A DNA stretch of 64,000 nt from Favolaschia claudopus (GCA_037176885.1 JAWWNJ010000033.1:1612001-1676000); one strand, 5' to 3'; shown: positions 42,600 through 54,554, counted from the first letter of the stretch. Notes: generated from the sequence alone by a model not told the origin. Numbers and translations: made by a program.

Positions 42600-45500
42600 A
42601 CAGTCGCTTTGACACCTGAATATAAGTACTTCGATGACTAGTATCCCTGTGATGGGACCTGCTATAAACCATGAACAACCCTATTGTGTGAACGCTCCGA
42701 ATGGAACGTCATTTTTCTACTACTCCTTAACCTAGTCTTTCTATTTCTTTGCTTTCAGGATGGGATTCTTTTTCTTTGTGTAGAATTGACCGAACTCGTA
42801 CGCTACTGTGGCTGCGTGTCTAATATATTGCGTTTCAAAGTCTCCGCCCCAGAGATGTCAGTTAATTTCTTTTCCGCTGGAGACTGCTTGTCTGATGTAA
42901 ATAACTACAAGAAACAAGGCCAGACTAAGACAGCGAATGAAAGTGTCCGAAACACCACTTTGTAGGCTCGTAGCCCATTGCTCCTCAGTTTCCGAGGAGC
43001 ATTCCTCAACAACCGTCGATGTCTCAGAGTATAGAGTACTGTCGGATCTGAGTATGAGACCCGCTGTCGGCGTATATGTCGACAAATCAGTAAGATGATA
43101 TGCGCAGGGTTGGACGGATGCTCACATTGCGACACACTCGTGTCTATTCGCAGGGATGGCTTAATTCTGGTTTGACGCATCGCCAGCATTTTCTCATCCC
43201 CTGGGCGAGGAGGGTGATGGGGTGACCCGGGCTCTAGGTTCATGATGAAATGCAGGGATGAGAACCTGTTTAGACGCTGCCAAATATAAGTACTATTACC
43301 TTTTACTCTACTATCAGTAGTCAACTCAGCGTCATTATGTGAAATCACCCAAAATCACCATCATCACGATTTAATCCCTAGGCCTATTTGGTTTTGAGGT
43401 TTTCAGAATCTGTAATGAAAGTACTTACTAATTAGTACTACTAGTCCCAGCCGTGCAACACGCACCCATATCCGTCCCGTTCCCGTGCCGGCCCGCTGAG
43501 GGTTTGAGACATTGCAAGTAGGTAGTATCAAAAGATCCAGAATGAATACAAAGAACCAAGAAGCAATAAATTCCGTGAAGATCCCGGGGAAATCTTGCAG
43601 AGCAAAGTACCGAAGTAAGATCAAGAAATAACGGGAACAACGCCCGACTCCGAAGGCCCAGGACCGGGAGCGAAGCCTGTACATTTGAAGTTGGACGGAG
43701 TAGTCAGCAGTATGAGAGTTGAGGCGCCCGAACGGAGATAACGACTGATGAGAGAGAGTAAAGCAAGAGAATTTGTTTGCGCAAGCGTGCCTAAACGTCA
43801 AACTAAATATTGATGCACGCCTGAATGCCCACTTTCGCGTCCTTCCCGCTGTCTTTATGCTCCAAGACTACGGAGGCCACACCTTCAAGCCCAATATTCA
43901 CTTATGTATGCAGGTTATCCCCTCGAGAGCCAGATCGAGAGCTGAATGCGCACCTTTGCTTTGTTTGCGCAAGCGTGCCGGGGCCGGGTGTCCAAACGTT
44001 AAATGACACGTTGATGTAAGACTGAGGGCGATATTTCTCCACCGTTCACGGGGATTTCCTTCTGAAAACCGCCAAAGCATCATATTGCGCCAAACTACAC
44101 GCTGAACGACCGCTGTCCAAGAAAGAGCAAGACTGAACGCGCAACTTGAAGAGGCTTTCCTTTCTTTTAATACCGGTCTCAGCATGGTTTTCCGACCATA
44201 CCACTGGGTGTCCAAAAGGGGAAAAGAACGCAAAAAGGCGGGAAAAGAAAGAAAAAGAAAGAGAAAAGAAAGAGACAAGTGAGCTTTTGGGGTGAGCATG
44301 GGGAGGCTCTTGGGAGGCTCAGAAAGATCTAAGGCGGGCTATTATTGTGGACTGGGTTGAAGCTTGTTCAATTACTCAATACAATCATTGCACAAAATTA
44401 ATATAAAGCAGCAAGGCACACAGGTAACTGGCAAGGCCGGCAAGGGGTAACAAAGTTCAACAGTAGATATGAAAGGGGAGGAGAGGAGGATAAACTCTGC
44501 CTCCTAAACAGGCTATTGCATCGAAAATAAAAAAATAAAAATGCAGTATCAAGTGCGTACATTTGTATGGTTGACTTGACTGAATTATGGACTCACACTA
44601 GAGTAAGTAGAAGCCCATTCACTGGCCGAAAGCTACAGCATGAGATACTTCAAAGGAACTGTAATCCTAGGCTTATAGAAGGTGATAGAAAATTCAAACC
44701 TGGCCCAGTAAACATACCTAGCATGGATTCCCGAGTACAACAGAGACTGAATGAAACAATATTGAAATCTCCTCACCTATTTTTCGCCTCACCTCAGGCT
44801 GCATCACTGGAAAGCCCAGAAGCAATGAGGAAAAGAAGTTTGATTGTGACTAGAGCGAGAGAATCTCGTGAGTTTGAGCAGACAAAGAGCTCAGAACAAA
44901 TTGAGTGTTGCTAATGTTTTCTTGGAGCATCCGGAGGAGCGGGAGATGCCCATTTCGCGGCAACAGAGGGGGATGATAAAAATGCAGAATTTATTCAAAT
45001 CGCGAGCATTCTGGCCGTCCCAGCATGAGAAAACACGCAATTAAATAACTTAGATATCGTATCTGTACAGCCCAAGCAAAATCAGAGGTCTGCAAGCCCG
45101 TAGGGTCGAGAAATCGTGGACGAAAGACAGAAGGTTGTTAAGTGTTACGGTTGTGACCCTGTCACACTCAGCCTCGGGATGTCTCGCGGTGTGTGAAACG
45201 TGGCTGTGCACTCAACATGTTGAGTGGACCCAGCTGATCGGTCGGTTAACCCTCAGCATCCAAACTTCATTCCAGGCAGCTCTTGTGTAACATCATTGTT
45301 TGGGCCATCAAAGTTTCCTAATCGGGAAATCGTTAGCCATTCAATGGCTCCAATGGCTCATCGCAAACCCTCTATTATCACGCCCCAAAACTGCCTTATT
45401 GTGAATTTAGGACGATGAACGGCGCTTTTCTGTCTTCTCGACGCAACGCCAAAGTACGTTCGGCCTCAAACATACAGTTGCGGCAAGATCAAATGTCCTT

Positions 45501-45700
45501 ACCATAAAAGGAAATTCCAATCTGCGTTTCAAATCATCGGGAAGGGGGTTTATCCTCCATTCAGGCGAATGTTTTGCAAGCTGAGATTGTTCGTCGCGGA
45601 GATCTGGGCGGTTCAATAGCGACCTAGTAATGCCCCGGGTCGCACCGTTTGGTGTCCGAAAATCAGTTCGGGTCTCGCCCTAACTCCCACCATACACGCC
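42600..45700. other. No gene recognised
   Basis: No supportable gene. TTTGTTTGCGCAAGCGTGCC recurs at about 43770 and 43960 with similar following sequence (AAACGT, TTGATG), an old 190-bp-spaced duplication. A 115-codon frame at 44567-44914 lacks motifs. Confidence 0.4.
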
Positions 45701-45762
45701 ATAACGTCTTACGTTGAGGATGTCGAGGCTGCACGAAACCATGGACTTGTAGCCAACTTGTA

Positions 45763-46361
45763 CAGTTGTGGACACACAAAACTGACAAGAAAAATTTTCC
45801 CACCCAATTTTTTTTGAAAAGTGCACCAATCGATAGATCTCATTGAACGCTCTCTATCCATATAAGTATGGACCAAAACTATCGAGTGGTTGGGCCGCAA
45901 ATAGCCGAACAAGTTACGTGACACTCAAAATTTTGGCTGCCGTCATAAATTTGATGATAAATTGATGAAAAAATACATAATAGACGCGGATTGGCTGGGA
46001 GAATATGATTCTGAATGAAAGAAAGGATTCTATCGAGCCGTTGTGGAGATATAAAAATGTTTTTGCCTATTCCATCACCTGTCAAACAGCTGGTTGACAC
46101 CAACACTCCCATAGATCCCGTGCCGATGTTCCATAAGGGGCAATGGGTGGCAGTGCCTAAAATCATTTTTTTCAAACACCAAATCTGAGAAACGGCTTTC
46201 AGCCAAAAAATTTGGCCGCCGCAACTTTCTCGTGGGAAAAACTTCGGAGCATGTTTTTTGAGCTCTTTGGGTGATTCTGAGTCCAGGAAAATTAAAATTG
46301 GGTCCCAAATAACTCTAGATCAGTCGTAACGTGACTTGTCAGTTTTGTGTGTCCACAACTG
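45763..46361. mobile_element. MITE with 27-bp TIRs, TA target duplication
   Basis: CAGTTGTGGACACACAAAAC and its complement are flanked by TA (45761-45762, 46362-46363). The right half (about 46190-46270, GTGGGAAAAACTTCGGAG) is related to the dispersed repeats at 6916 and 52600, which links those to this TIR class. Confidence 0.88.
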
Positions 46362-46549
46362 TAGCCCAGTAAAGTAGCCCAGAGCAACACAAGGGCCAGC
46401 AGTCACTCAGCCTCTATCGGATCGGAATGAGGAGGTTGGAGGGCATTTTTCTCTGAGTATTGGATATAAAGCGTAGATTGAAGAGACAAGAAGCGTTTGA
46501 AGACGATTAGGGAGGCGTAGGAACACCAGGAACCGCAAAATGAAGAGGC

Positions 46550-46627
46550 AGAAGGGATATTTCCTTTTTGGGAAACACGCGAAAAAAAAAAAAAACGTGA
46601 TTGCCATTATTTTCCGGAATCCCTGTA
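46550..46627. repeat. Solo end related to the 70-bp-TIR element
   Basis: TTTCCTTTTTGGGAAACACG, then a poly-A run and GTGATTGCCATTATTTTCCG, mirror the right TIR at 23195-23264 with mutations. No partner end was found. Confidence 0.6.
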
Positions 46628-46927
46628 AGCTCAGTGAAACATAGAAAGAGAGAGGCGCGTTGCCTCTCGTCCCCTTCCACTGCGATGGACTCACGAGCAG
46701 TCCACAGCAGCTTCCGGGTCGACATCTGTCGATCACTCCCGCGCGCCTAAAATGGAGGCCTCGGACTTGGAACCAGGCCAGATGGTGATATAATCCTCTC
46801 GAGAGAACGCGTCCACCGCGTCCGCGCCTGTAGCGCGGTATGTGGGGCTTCGGCGCAACCGTCAACTCCACCATCCCGACGACCGATCCCGAGAGATCCG
46901 CCACCGTTCAGCTTTCATCGCCAACGA

Positions 46928-47703
46928 TTAACCGACACCCACTAAAACCCCGACTGTCTTAGGCCGATCTCGGGCCAGGGTACGTTCCCCTCGAAGAGTT
47001 TTTCTCCAAGTACTCTTCACTAACGATGATTTCAGGCTTTTTTTACCATACTTTACTTTGTCTGTCATAGCACAATCTATTGCAAGCCTGTTGTTTATGG
47101 TCTTCAACCAACGGTTTCGTATTTTGGCAAGCGGAGCTGGCCCGGTGTTCTGAATGACGCGCTCATTTCTGATGCGCCAAATGAGGTGAGCCGACTCGGT
47201 TATGAGTATTTTGTGCAGGCGAGTCGCGCCGGGGTCGCCATGCTTCGTTACTCCGCCAGCCATTATCTGGCCAATTGCGGGTCTCAAGTCTTTGCCCGTT
47301 TTTAAACGCCACATCTCGGACGCAAGATCCCACACTTCTTTTTGGCCCGGTGCCGTGCACTGCGTAAGAATGTGGTCCATTGTTTCGTGGGTGCCGCAGA
47401 TATTGCAAATCCCTCGTTGTTGGTGAGTAGGTACGCTATTCCAGAATTTCCCCACCTTGTATCCCTCGTGGATGAGCATCCAGAGGAAGAATCGTATGCT
47501 TCTGGATATGTCCTTGTTTCGTGTCGAGCGCCAAATCTTGCGTGAGGCGCGCCCCCCGTGTTTGCTGCTGCTACCTTGATCAGTGCGATGTTCTCCGCCG
47601 TTGCTCGCCGGTCGAGGAGGTCGCGACAGGATAGTATTGGGGTTGGCGCAAGTATCGTTATCGGCAAATTCCCAAGAAGACTTTTGCGGAATCCAAGGAA
47701 CAA
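46928..47703 (-). pseudogene. C-terminal fragment of a LINE (non-LTR) ORF2, zf-RVT region
   Basis: Two overlapping minus frames together carry a LINE-type tail. The zinc-binding stretch CNICGTHETMDHILTQC fits C-x2-C-x7-H-x4-C of the zf-RVT domain, which follows reverse transcriptase and RNase H in fungal LINEs. It is preceded by LWMLIHEGYKVGKFWNSVP and followed by WRIRNERVIQN and RWLKTINNRLAID, as in that family. A frame change near 47430-47480 separates the parts. Reverse transcriptase and endonuclease are absent, and no poly-A tail is seen at the 3' side. Confidence 0.7.
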
Positions 47704-48094
47704 ATATCTGAATGCTTGCCCCGATGAAGTTATTCGAAGATTTGGAGATTTATGAGTACTTGCTTATAGAAAGGGACTAACAGATAAGGCTGCAGAGTGG
47801 GTAGTTCAAGGGCCTTTGCATTCTAGAAATTTTGAATCTAGTCAGAATATGAAACTACATTGAAATCGGAGTAGAATTCCACTCTACTGGCAATGAGGGG
47901 CACATTGAGTACGGAGCTAAGTTAGAGGCAAAAACATTATTACTTGATTTGGGAATCCGATATCGTACAGCCATTCCCGGTATTGACTGACCCCGCCAGC
48001 ACTGCTTTTTACAAGCCAAAAATTCAGAATCTTGGCCCAGAATCAGTCCTGAGAAGCCGTGGAATTGTTTCGATCTTTTCCTACAAATTGTCAC

Positions 48095-48205
48095 GCTGGT
48101 GGAAAGGCAACGCAGAGGACCGTGACCGTGACTTTGGGAAAATTTTGCAACGCAACGGAGGTCATCGTGACCGTGACCGTTACTTCAATACAGGGAGGCG
48201 AAGGC
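48095..48205. repeat. GTGACCGT keyword repeat with MITE-like end
   Basis: GACCGTGACCGTGAC and CAACGCAACGGAGGTCA are followed by AATACAGGGAGGCGAAGG, which resembles the inner TIR of the MITE in the BET gene (25963-26248). The opposite end is not identified. Confidence 0.5.
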
Positions 48206-48684
48206 GGCGTGGATGTGGACTAACGGGCGGGGGTGAGGGAAAGGATGGGCAAATCCGGCGAGACGAGGTACATGCCGAAGTAGTGGTAGGTGAGGAGGGA
48301 TGGAATGAGTTCGTCGAAGAACCAAACGTGACCGCGGGGTCCCGGGGACGAGGGCGAAGTCGACCATGCCGAGGAGGAGGGGTGAAAGAAGGACGGGATA
48401 GAAGAGGAGAAGAACGAGCAGGAAGGGTCTGAGACGATGAGGAAGGCAACACGTAGGATGAGGTGGTGGTGGGATGGAGACGCGCATGCAATGTGAAGGA
48501 GCGGGAGGAGGGGCAATGAGGGAGGGAAGGCTGTGTGCAGTTAAGGGCTCAGACGGTGCAGCTGGAGGGTTCCATGACGGCTGTCATAGAAGCTCTGCCA
48601 CGAAATTGACGTGTTGACTGAAGCTCATGAGCAGAGCTGCTTGCGGAGGATATACAAGATGGCGGGCCCAGATGATAAAGATCA

Positions 48685-49622
48685 GGATTGATGTGAGGCA
48701 GATTGAGTTGATGTGCGGCAGATAAAAGCATTGTGCGGCACATCGCCGCCAAGTGCGGCACATGCCGTTTTGAGTAATGTGCGTCGCGGATCTGCATTCC
48801 GACTGCCGGCACTCTCACTCCAAACCTTTCTCGCTTCCCCACCATGTCGTCGGCGTCGTCCCGCTCAATATCCCACCTTCCTGCGCCGACATTTATGAAC
48901 AACGGCGCGGGGATGACGAAGACACTTGATATCAGTATGTACAATGTGATTCCGTCAGTCACTCTCTTTACTAAGTTCTAACGCGTCCATCGATTGTTTT
49001 CAGATCGAGTCCGCCGGGTTGCCCCACACAACTCGAAGCAGACCAGTAGGCTTGCAGTAGGCATCGAGTTTCAAGCTATCGGCATACTAGGAGGCAGCAA
49101 CTCTCGTTTTGGGGTCTTGGAGGTGGAGTCTGAGGAATGGCTGCTAGGTGTGGTTTGCAGGTGCATATAATTTTTTTTCTCCGTCTCATTTTATCGCGAC
49201 GGAAATAGCGGCACCTGCACCCGGATTCTGGAAGGTTTCGTCGGCGCCTCATCCGCCCTTCAATTTTTCCGCCCGAAGCTAGAGTCTGGTGCGTTTTTTT
49301 TCCCTTTGTTTTTCGAGTCGTTACTTTATATGCCGTACAAAAAACTGGTACCTACTGTATATAGCTGAGTTCGATGTTAGGTACAATACCATGTTAGCAG
49401 AACACTGATGTGTGAATGAATACTTGCTACCAAGCTCGTTGACTTCACCGCAAGGGATCGAAAAACTCCGAAAAAATATTCTGAATCTTGACGTAAGCCG
49501 AAAACAAGCCAATCAGATTGGTTCAACTTTAGCCACAAAGTGAGGCAGATGTCAAGTCAGGATGTGCCGCCTCTCTCGACGCTAATGTGCCGCACAATCC
49601 CTTTACCTGCCTCACATCGCCT
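48685..49622. mobile_element. Element with keyword TGTGCGGCA and a captured or own 5' exon
   Basis: GATGTGAGGCAG at the left (48690-48701) faces CTGCCTCACATC at the right (about 49607-49618). TGTGCGGCA(CA) occurs at about 48714, 48731 and 48751, and inverted (TGCCGC) at 49561-49594. Between them a frame starts at ATG 48844, MSSASSRSISHLPAPTFMNN, with a possible intron from 48937, as if a gene start is carried inside. No transposase motif is recognised. Confidence 0.5.
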
Positions 49623-49626
49623 CAAT

Positions 49627-50101
49627 AGGGTCGTTCACAGTAGCCTTTTTGGCTTCCTTTTTGCTCCCTTTTTCTTCTCCTTTTTCGCGGATTTTTGGAT
49701 TCTCTTCGTTTTTCTTCGGATTTTTTTCCCCTTTTCCATTTAGAAGGCTAAAAAGGGTATATTGCAAAAAGAACGAAGTGAACTGTACAGTTTTGGCCAA
49801 AAAGGTAGAAAAAATGGTGCGAAAAAGGGACGTCAAAAAGGCTACTGTGAACGCTCCGCACAGATCTTCCTTTTTTGCTCCCTTTTTGAACACAACTTTG
49901 TTCCTTTTTTGTATTCCTTTCACTCCTGGGCTTATTCATGTCACCTTTTCCATTGAGAGGTATAAAAAGGTAGAGTTGACAAAAAGAATGAAGTTCTACA
50001 GAGGTTTATTGCCAAAACTGCAAAATGGGCAAAAAGGAAGAGAAAAAGGAGAACAAAAAGGAAGTAAAAAGGGAGCCAAAAAGGCTACCGTGAATGACCC
50101 T
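49627..50101. mobile_element. Compound MITE with GGGTCGTTCACAGTAGCC ends, keyword AAAAAGG
   Basis: Three related ends are seen: GGGTCGTTCACAGTAGCCTT at the left (49628), inverted AAAAAGGCTACTGTGAACG in the middle (about 49836-49855), and inverted AAAAAGGCTACCGTGAATGACCC at the right (about 50077-50099). The interior is full of AAAAAGG/CCTTTTT. It may be one element with an inner duplication, or two overlapping copies. Confidence 0.65.
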
Positions 50102-50312
50102 AATCATTCCTTGATCATTATCATCTGGGCCCGCCATCTCGTCGATCCTCCTGCTTGCGGTCGTCAACTCTTCTGTACACGCCGGTGCAGCACTCGTCGC
50201 ATGCGCACACACTCCACTCCAATGGTACGCTGCCATTCCTTCGGTGTTACTCCTTACTCACTCAGTGCAGTTGTCTGTGCTCACACAGTAAGGTAGACTT
50301 GAGGTAGACCCC

Positions 50313-50726
50313 ATCCACCATCGACGAACATCACATGATATTTCCTTTTTCGTCTGACTTCCACCAAACTCATCCGTAGAGTCACTTGTAGCTCGAATTT
50401 AGCAAAACCCCTCGACCAAAATCTCTGTTTTGCTCTTATCTTCCTTTCCTTACCTGAGGTTGCTATTATGAGTATCTGCGACAGAGTTATCAAAACAAGG
50501 AGAGCAGTCCTAAAACTGGCTCTACTTCTGATGTCCCATCACAAATTCTTCTGGGCGGAACTCGCTCTTCCACAAGGACTGTATGACTCCAAGACTGATT
50601 CTAGGATGAGTTTGCATGCATTTAAACAAATTGGTCGAGGGAATTTGGCTCATTCTTCCTCGTTATTTTCATAATAATGTTTCGTCCGAGTCCGGACGTG
50701 ACACGTGATGTTCGTCGATGGTGGAT
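50313..50726. mobile_element. Inverted-repeat element with TCCACCATCGACGAACATCA ends
   Basis: TCCACCATCGACGAACATCA at 50314-50333 is inverted at 50705-50724, and the match extends a few bases inward (CATG/CGTG). The 414-bp interior is anonymous. Confidence 0.75.
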
Positions 50727-50749
50727 AAATCAAAGTACACAAGCTTTAG

Positions 50750-51000
50750 CCCCCTGCCTTCGGCACGGCCGACTCGCTCCGCTCGCGGCTTGCCTACGGC
50801 GGGGTCACAGCTCGTCGGGGCTGCCGCCCCAAACCCCGCAGTGAATTGCTTGCCGACGGCGCCGCACCGCCGCTCGCTACGCTCGCGACCGGCGCGCGTC
50901 GCCGCGGGGAAGGTTTTGACAGCAAGTCATATGACCAAAATTCCCTTTTTGAGGAGGCTGTGCCTCCTCTTGTTTTCATGTATAGGATTTTTTTTCGCTA
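50750..51000. repeat. GC-rich cluster of small perfect palindromes
   Basis: CTCGCTCCGCTCGCGG, CGCTCGCTACGCTCGCG, GGGGCTGCCGCCCC and GAGGAGGCTGTGCCTCCTC are adjacent hairpins in an otherwise AT-rich area. The pattern resembles GC-cluster or double-hairpin elements known from some organellar genomes; here no organellar gene is nearby. Confidence 0.5.
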
Positions 51001-51009
51001 ACACAACGT

Positions 51010-52560
51010 GTAATTACGCATAAATCAATTCAAGTATGCTTGTCTGCTTGTTTTGTCTATATTCTTGCTGTCGAGCTTCTTGTGGTCTGCCCTCTCGCAA
51101 AGCTGCCACATCCCCGCCCGCCTCCTCCGCACACTGAGCGCCACTCAACTCGCCACTCTCTGCCCATCCGCTCGCCGCCGAAGTCGCTGCACGAGAGGCC
51201 AGTTCAAACTAACTTGTACTTGTTGCTTGAGTCGTTGCACTGGTGCAAATCTCATTGAGGACTAGTCTCCCAAGTCAGACCACAAATCCCGAGATTTTTT
51301 TTTGTGTTATATTGGGACGGGCAAAAAATCTGATTTAATGGTCTAATTTCACTGGCATATCAAAAGCCGTGAGTCCCCATTCCGGAAAAGGAAATCACCA
51401 AAAAGGAAATTTCCTGCTTGCCCTTTGCTCAGCCAGGAGGGTAGCTACAAACCTGGTGTAACTTCGAAGACCTTTGAAAGCCTACCCAAATGATTCCTGG
51501 TCTCAAATATTCGAGCCCCGTTTGTGAATTAGCCTCATTTTGAGTCGAACGCTACTGTGGCTGTGCCTCTCGTCCGAAAAGGTTCAACTTCGCATCCACA
51601 TTTCCTATACAGCCAAGTGGAGAAGCAAAGAATTTCTAGTGACAAAGTTGTAGATTAACGTCTACTGTATGGTACCTAATACAATTTGGAAGGAAATATC
51701 TTGATTTTGGTGCGGGACAAGAGGTTTGGGGGAAGGGTGACTTGCGGCTAACGCGTGACACCTAACTCTAGACTAATTGAGGACAGCGTTGAATGCATGC
51801 ATGTGGCAATTTTTTTCTTTGGATTTCTTGCTTCTGCATCTCGACAGAGGGTTATTTGGTTTAGAAAAGACAGTAATAGCCGTTTCTGAACAGCTGGAAC
51901 CTTTTCCGACCCTCCAAAAAATGATCAATTATTTTTTTTTTCTGACCGGCCCGCACACCCTTGGTGACAGGAGTACTCATGTGTAACCGACACGACACAC
52001 CGTATAGTTCCTATTGCGCATAACACCACCAAACAGGAACTTATTGCACTAGATCAGAGTCTTCCCACGCTTGATGGTCGACAACTTTGATCTTTCATTT
52101 ATGGAAGGCGTGACGCATGCCCAGGCGGCTAGTTTTCCGTGTAAACATGATGTTATAGACCCTAACAACGGTTTTGCACGAGCCGATTTCCCCAAAACTC
52201 AAAATCAAAACCAAAATTTTGGCCGGACACCGAGATTTCATGGGAAAATTACGAAACATAGCGCAATCGACCGTTAATCGAGCTGGTTCTGTCCCTGATA
52301 AAACCAAAACAATCTCACGAGCCGTTTCGGCATAGATTCCTTGGGAAACATCGCCGTATTTGGACAGCTTACATCATGTTGATCAATTCTATCACAGACC
52401 ATGTGTCAACATGCTTGCCGACCACCATGCCGTCCCGCTGCCGTGGGTTGGTGCTGAAAATTTGCACGGATTACCGCCCAGATTGTAGTTCAGGCCGTCA
52501 CCCTTCTTCCACTTACACCGGCCAAGGATCAGTACTGAGTACTTAATCTTGCGCCCGGAG
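51010..52560. other. No gene recognised
   Basis: No supportable coding region. ACCGACACGACACACCG occurs at 51988 and 52805 in direct orientation, flanking about 800 bp that include a weak relative (52190-52260) of the AACTTCGGAG dispersed repeat. Confidence 0.35.
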
Positions 52561-52599
52561 CACAAAAGGGGTACACACAGTTTCGATTTCTGACCTCAA

Positions 52600-52757
52600 A
52601 AGTTTCGCCACAGCCAAAATGTCGTGGGAAAAACTTCGGAGGTGGTTTTTTGAGCTTTTCAGGGGTCGGCAAATCCGAATCTGAAGTTAGATTTATCCCC
52701 AAAATTCCCGTTCGCCGGCAATCAACATTGTCGACTTTGGGTGTCCGGCACTGTAGT
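52600..52757 (+). repeat. Dispersed repeat, copy 2 (AACTTCGGAG family)
   Basis: It matches 6916-7072 throughout (GTCGTGGGAAAAACTTCGG, TCTGAAGT, CCCAAAATTCCCGTTC, GTGTCCGGCACTGTA). The 5' side is also partly shared, so the repeat may start near 52560. Confidence 0.7.
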
Positions 52758-53011
52758 GTGGATTTCGCGGATCGATACCCCCTTGTTGCCCGGGCACAAC
52801 AACAACCGACACGACACACCGCATTAGGACGGGTTACATAAGGCCTCAAAGCCGACACATTCTGATCAAAGGCGACACATTCCGCGATTTTTGACAGTTC
52901 CGCGGAGATGGAATCAACATGGATCAATTATAACAATGACTGCCGAAGGCCCGGAGGATCTCGGCGAATGACTGCCGAAGGCCAAAAGAGAGGGGTTAGG
53001 GCAAGCGGAGC

Positions 53012-53150
53012 TAGTGTTGCCGCGGCTCAGCTCGGCTCCGGCTAGCCGATTGAGCCGAGCTATTTTAAGCGAGCCAAGGCGGCTCCATGTGGCTCGGCTT
53101 AGGCTGCGGCCGGCTTAGAGCCGGCTCAGCCGCAGCTCAGCACAGTTTGT
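53012..53150. repeat. Solo MITE end, keyword GGCTCGGCT
   Basis: TAGTGTTGCCGCGGCTCAGC begins like the 8-bp-TSD MITE at 54118 (TAGTGTTGCCGG). It is followed by GGCTCGGCT/AGCCGAGC words in both orientations. No matching right end was found. Confidence 0.6.
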
Positions 53151-53219
53151 TCAGCCTGTGTTCGGGGGTTGTTGGCGCCCACAGAAGTTGCTTAAATGCC
53201 TCCAAATGTATCTTTGAAG

Positions 53220-53690
53220 ACCTCCACTCACCTGCCGCTCAAGACCTCACGTCTGCGCTGTCAAGTTCAGTGGTCTTGTCGACCATGAGAAAATGTAAAT
53301 CTGGAGGCGACGGTTCGCGGAACCAGGAATTGCATGCTCTGGATTGGTTTCGCCATGGGGGTGTTCGTGAGGCGTAGACGGCTGGGAAATGAACGGGTCA
53401 AACCCGTCGGCGCGGATGATGCGAGAAGTGAGCGGGGTGAGGCGAGTTTGGGAGGAAAATGGTGTCGGAGAGGGAAAGATGGTTGGCAAAGAGTTGGATG
53501 AAGTAGAAGATGGTGTGGGTGAGCTGGGATCGACGGCCAAGGCCAGGCGGCTTGGTTTTTCATCGTCGTCCACCGCAAAGTCACGTAATGACGTGCGGGG
53601 TTCAATCTCGCAGCTCTGTTCCGCAATCAGTGGCTGTCCGCTTGACAGCTCTTCGACTTCGCTCTTGCCTTTCACCTTCATCTCAACGTC
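53220..53690. other. Open frames without recognised gene
   Basis: Both strands are open for 100-150 codons between the MITE end and the TTCGGATAAA half element. On the minus strand LPTIFPSPTPFSSQT and similar low-complexity text gives no domain. Possibly an exon of a decayed gene. Confidence 0.3.
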
Positions 53691-53694
53691 TGAC

Positions 53695-53935
53695 AGGACC
53701 CCTGGCAATCAACTATGAGGCCTGCCAGGGAAATTTTCAATTCGGATAAAATATGCCCCAAAATCGCGCCAACCCTGCCCGGATTCGGATGAGAAATCAA
53801 CATTTGGGCGGCGAGGGCTGGCCGAAAGTTCGGATAAAGCATGGGAGGTCGCCGACCAGGCCTGCCGAGGTGCGGATAACTTTGACCGACAGATTGCCGA
53901 TAGTTTTTGACGAGAAGCTGCGGCTGTTTCCCGAG
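53695..53935. mobile_element. Half copy of the TTCGGATAAA element
   Basis: It starts AGGACCCCTGGCAATCAACT like 18523 and shares GCCTGCC, CCCTGCCCGGATTCGGAT and GGGCTGG with it. The right inverted end is absent, so the copy is truncated. Confidence 0.7.
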
Positions 53936-54117
53936 TAGAGCTTTGCGCCAAATCAGGAGAAATCAACAAGATCTCAGATCGAAAAACAGACCTATTTCGA
54001 GGACTTCCGTAAGTCCCATTGATTGCAAGTGATGACTACCTCACATAGCTACTTATCAGGTCACAGCATTGCGTGCGAGCAACGTGCGAGCACCAACAAC
54101 AGAGCCGCCACAGTGCT

Positions 54118-54554
54118 TAGTGTTGCCGGAAGCTGGAGCTAGCTCCGAGCTGAGTTCAACTCCAACTCGACCCCTTCCCAAAAGCGGCACCTCGAGGTGA
54201 TGCCAGCTCGCCTCGACTCCACCCTCGTCACCCCAAGCGGACGACGTGACATTTCTGGTGGTGTAACTGAGTGACATCACACTCCCTCCCCAGTTTCTGT
54301 ATTGGCCGTTTCTTGGCCGTTTTCGACGTATAAAAAGCAGTTTGAGCTTGAAGAGAGCTCAGGAAAACCTTCCACATAAAAATTTGGTCCATTCTCCCCT
54401 AAAATTTTGCCCTTCGGGTGGAAAGATGAACCCTGGGACACTAGATTCCCATATCCGGTATCAGCTCTGAGCCAGCTCCGGTCAACTCGAGCTGACAGCG
54501 AGCTGATGGGCAATCAACTCGAGTTCAGCTCCAACTCAGCTCCCGGCAACACTA
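54118..54554. mobile_element. MITE with perfect 8-bp TSD (ACAGTGCT), keyword GAGCTG
   Basis: TAGTGTTGCCGG and CCGGCAACACTA ends are flanked by ACAGTGCT at 54110-54117 and 54555-54562. Both arms are dense in GAGCTG/CAGCTC, CAACTCGAG and related words; the central part is plain sequence. A solo end of the same family is at 37036-37090. Confidence 0.95.

Noticed and set aside
47944..48432. Arg/Gly-rich frame as an RNA-binding protein
   Set aside because: The RDRDRD text comes from GTGACCGT repeat words and the rest is purine-rich anonymous sequence without a domain.
49627..50296. A 215-codon Lys/Phe-rich frame as a protein gene
   Set aside because: It is generated by the AAAAAGG/CCTTTTT keyword of the MITE and changes character at the element boundary.
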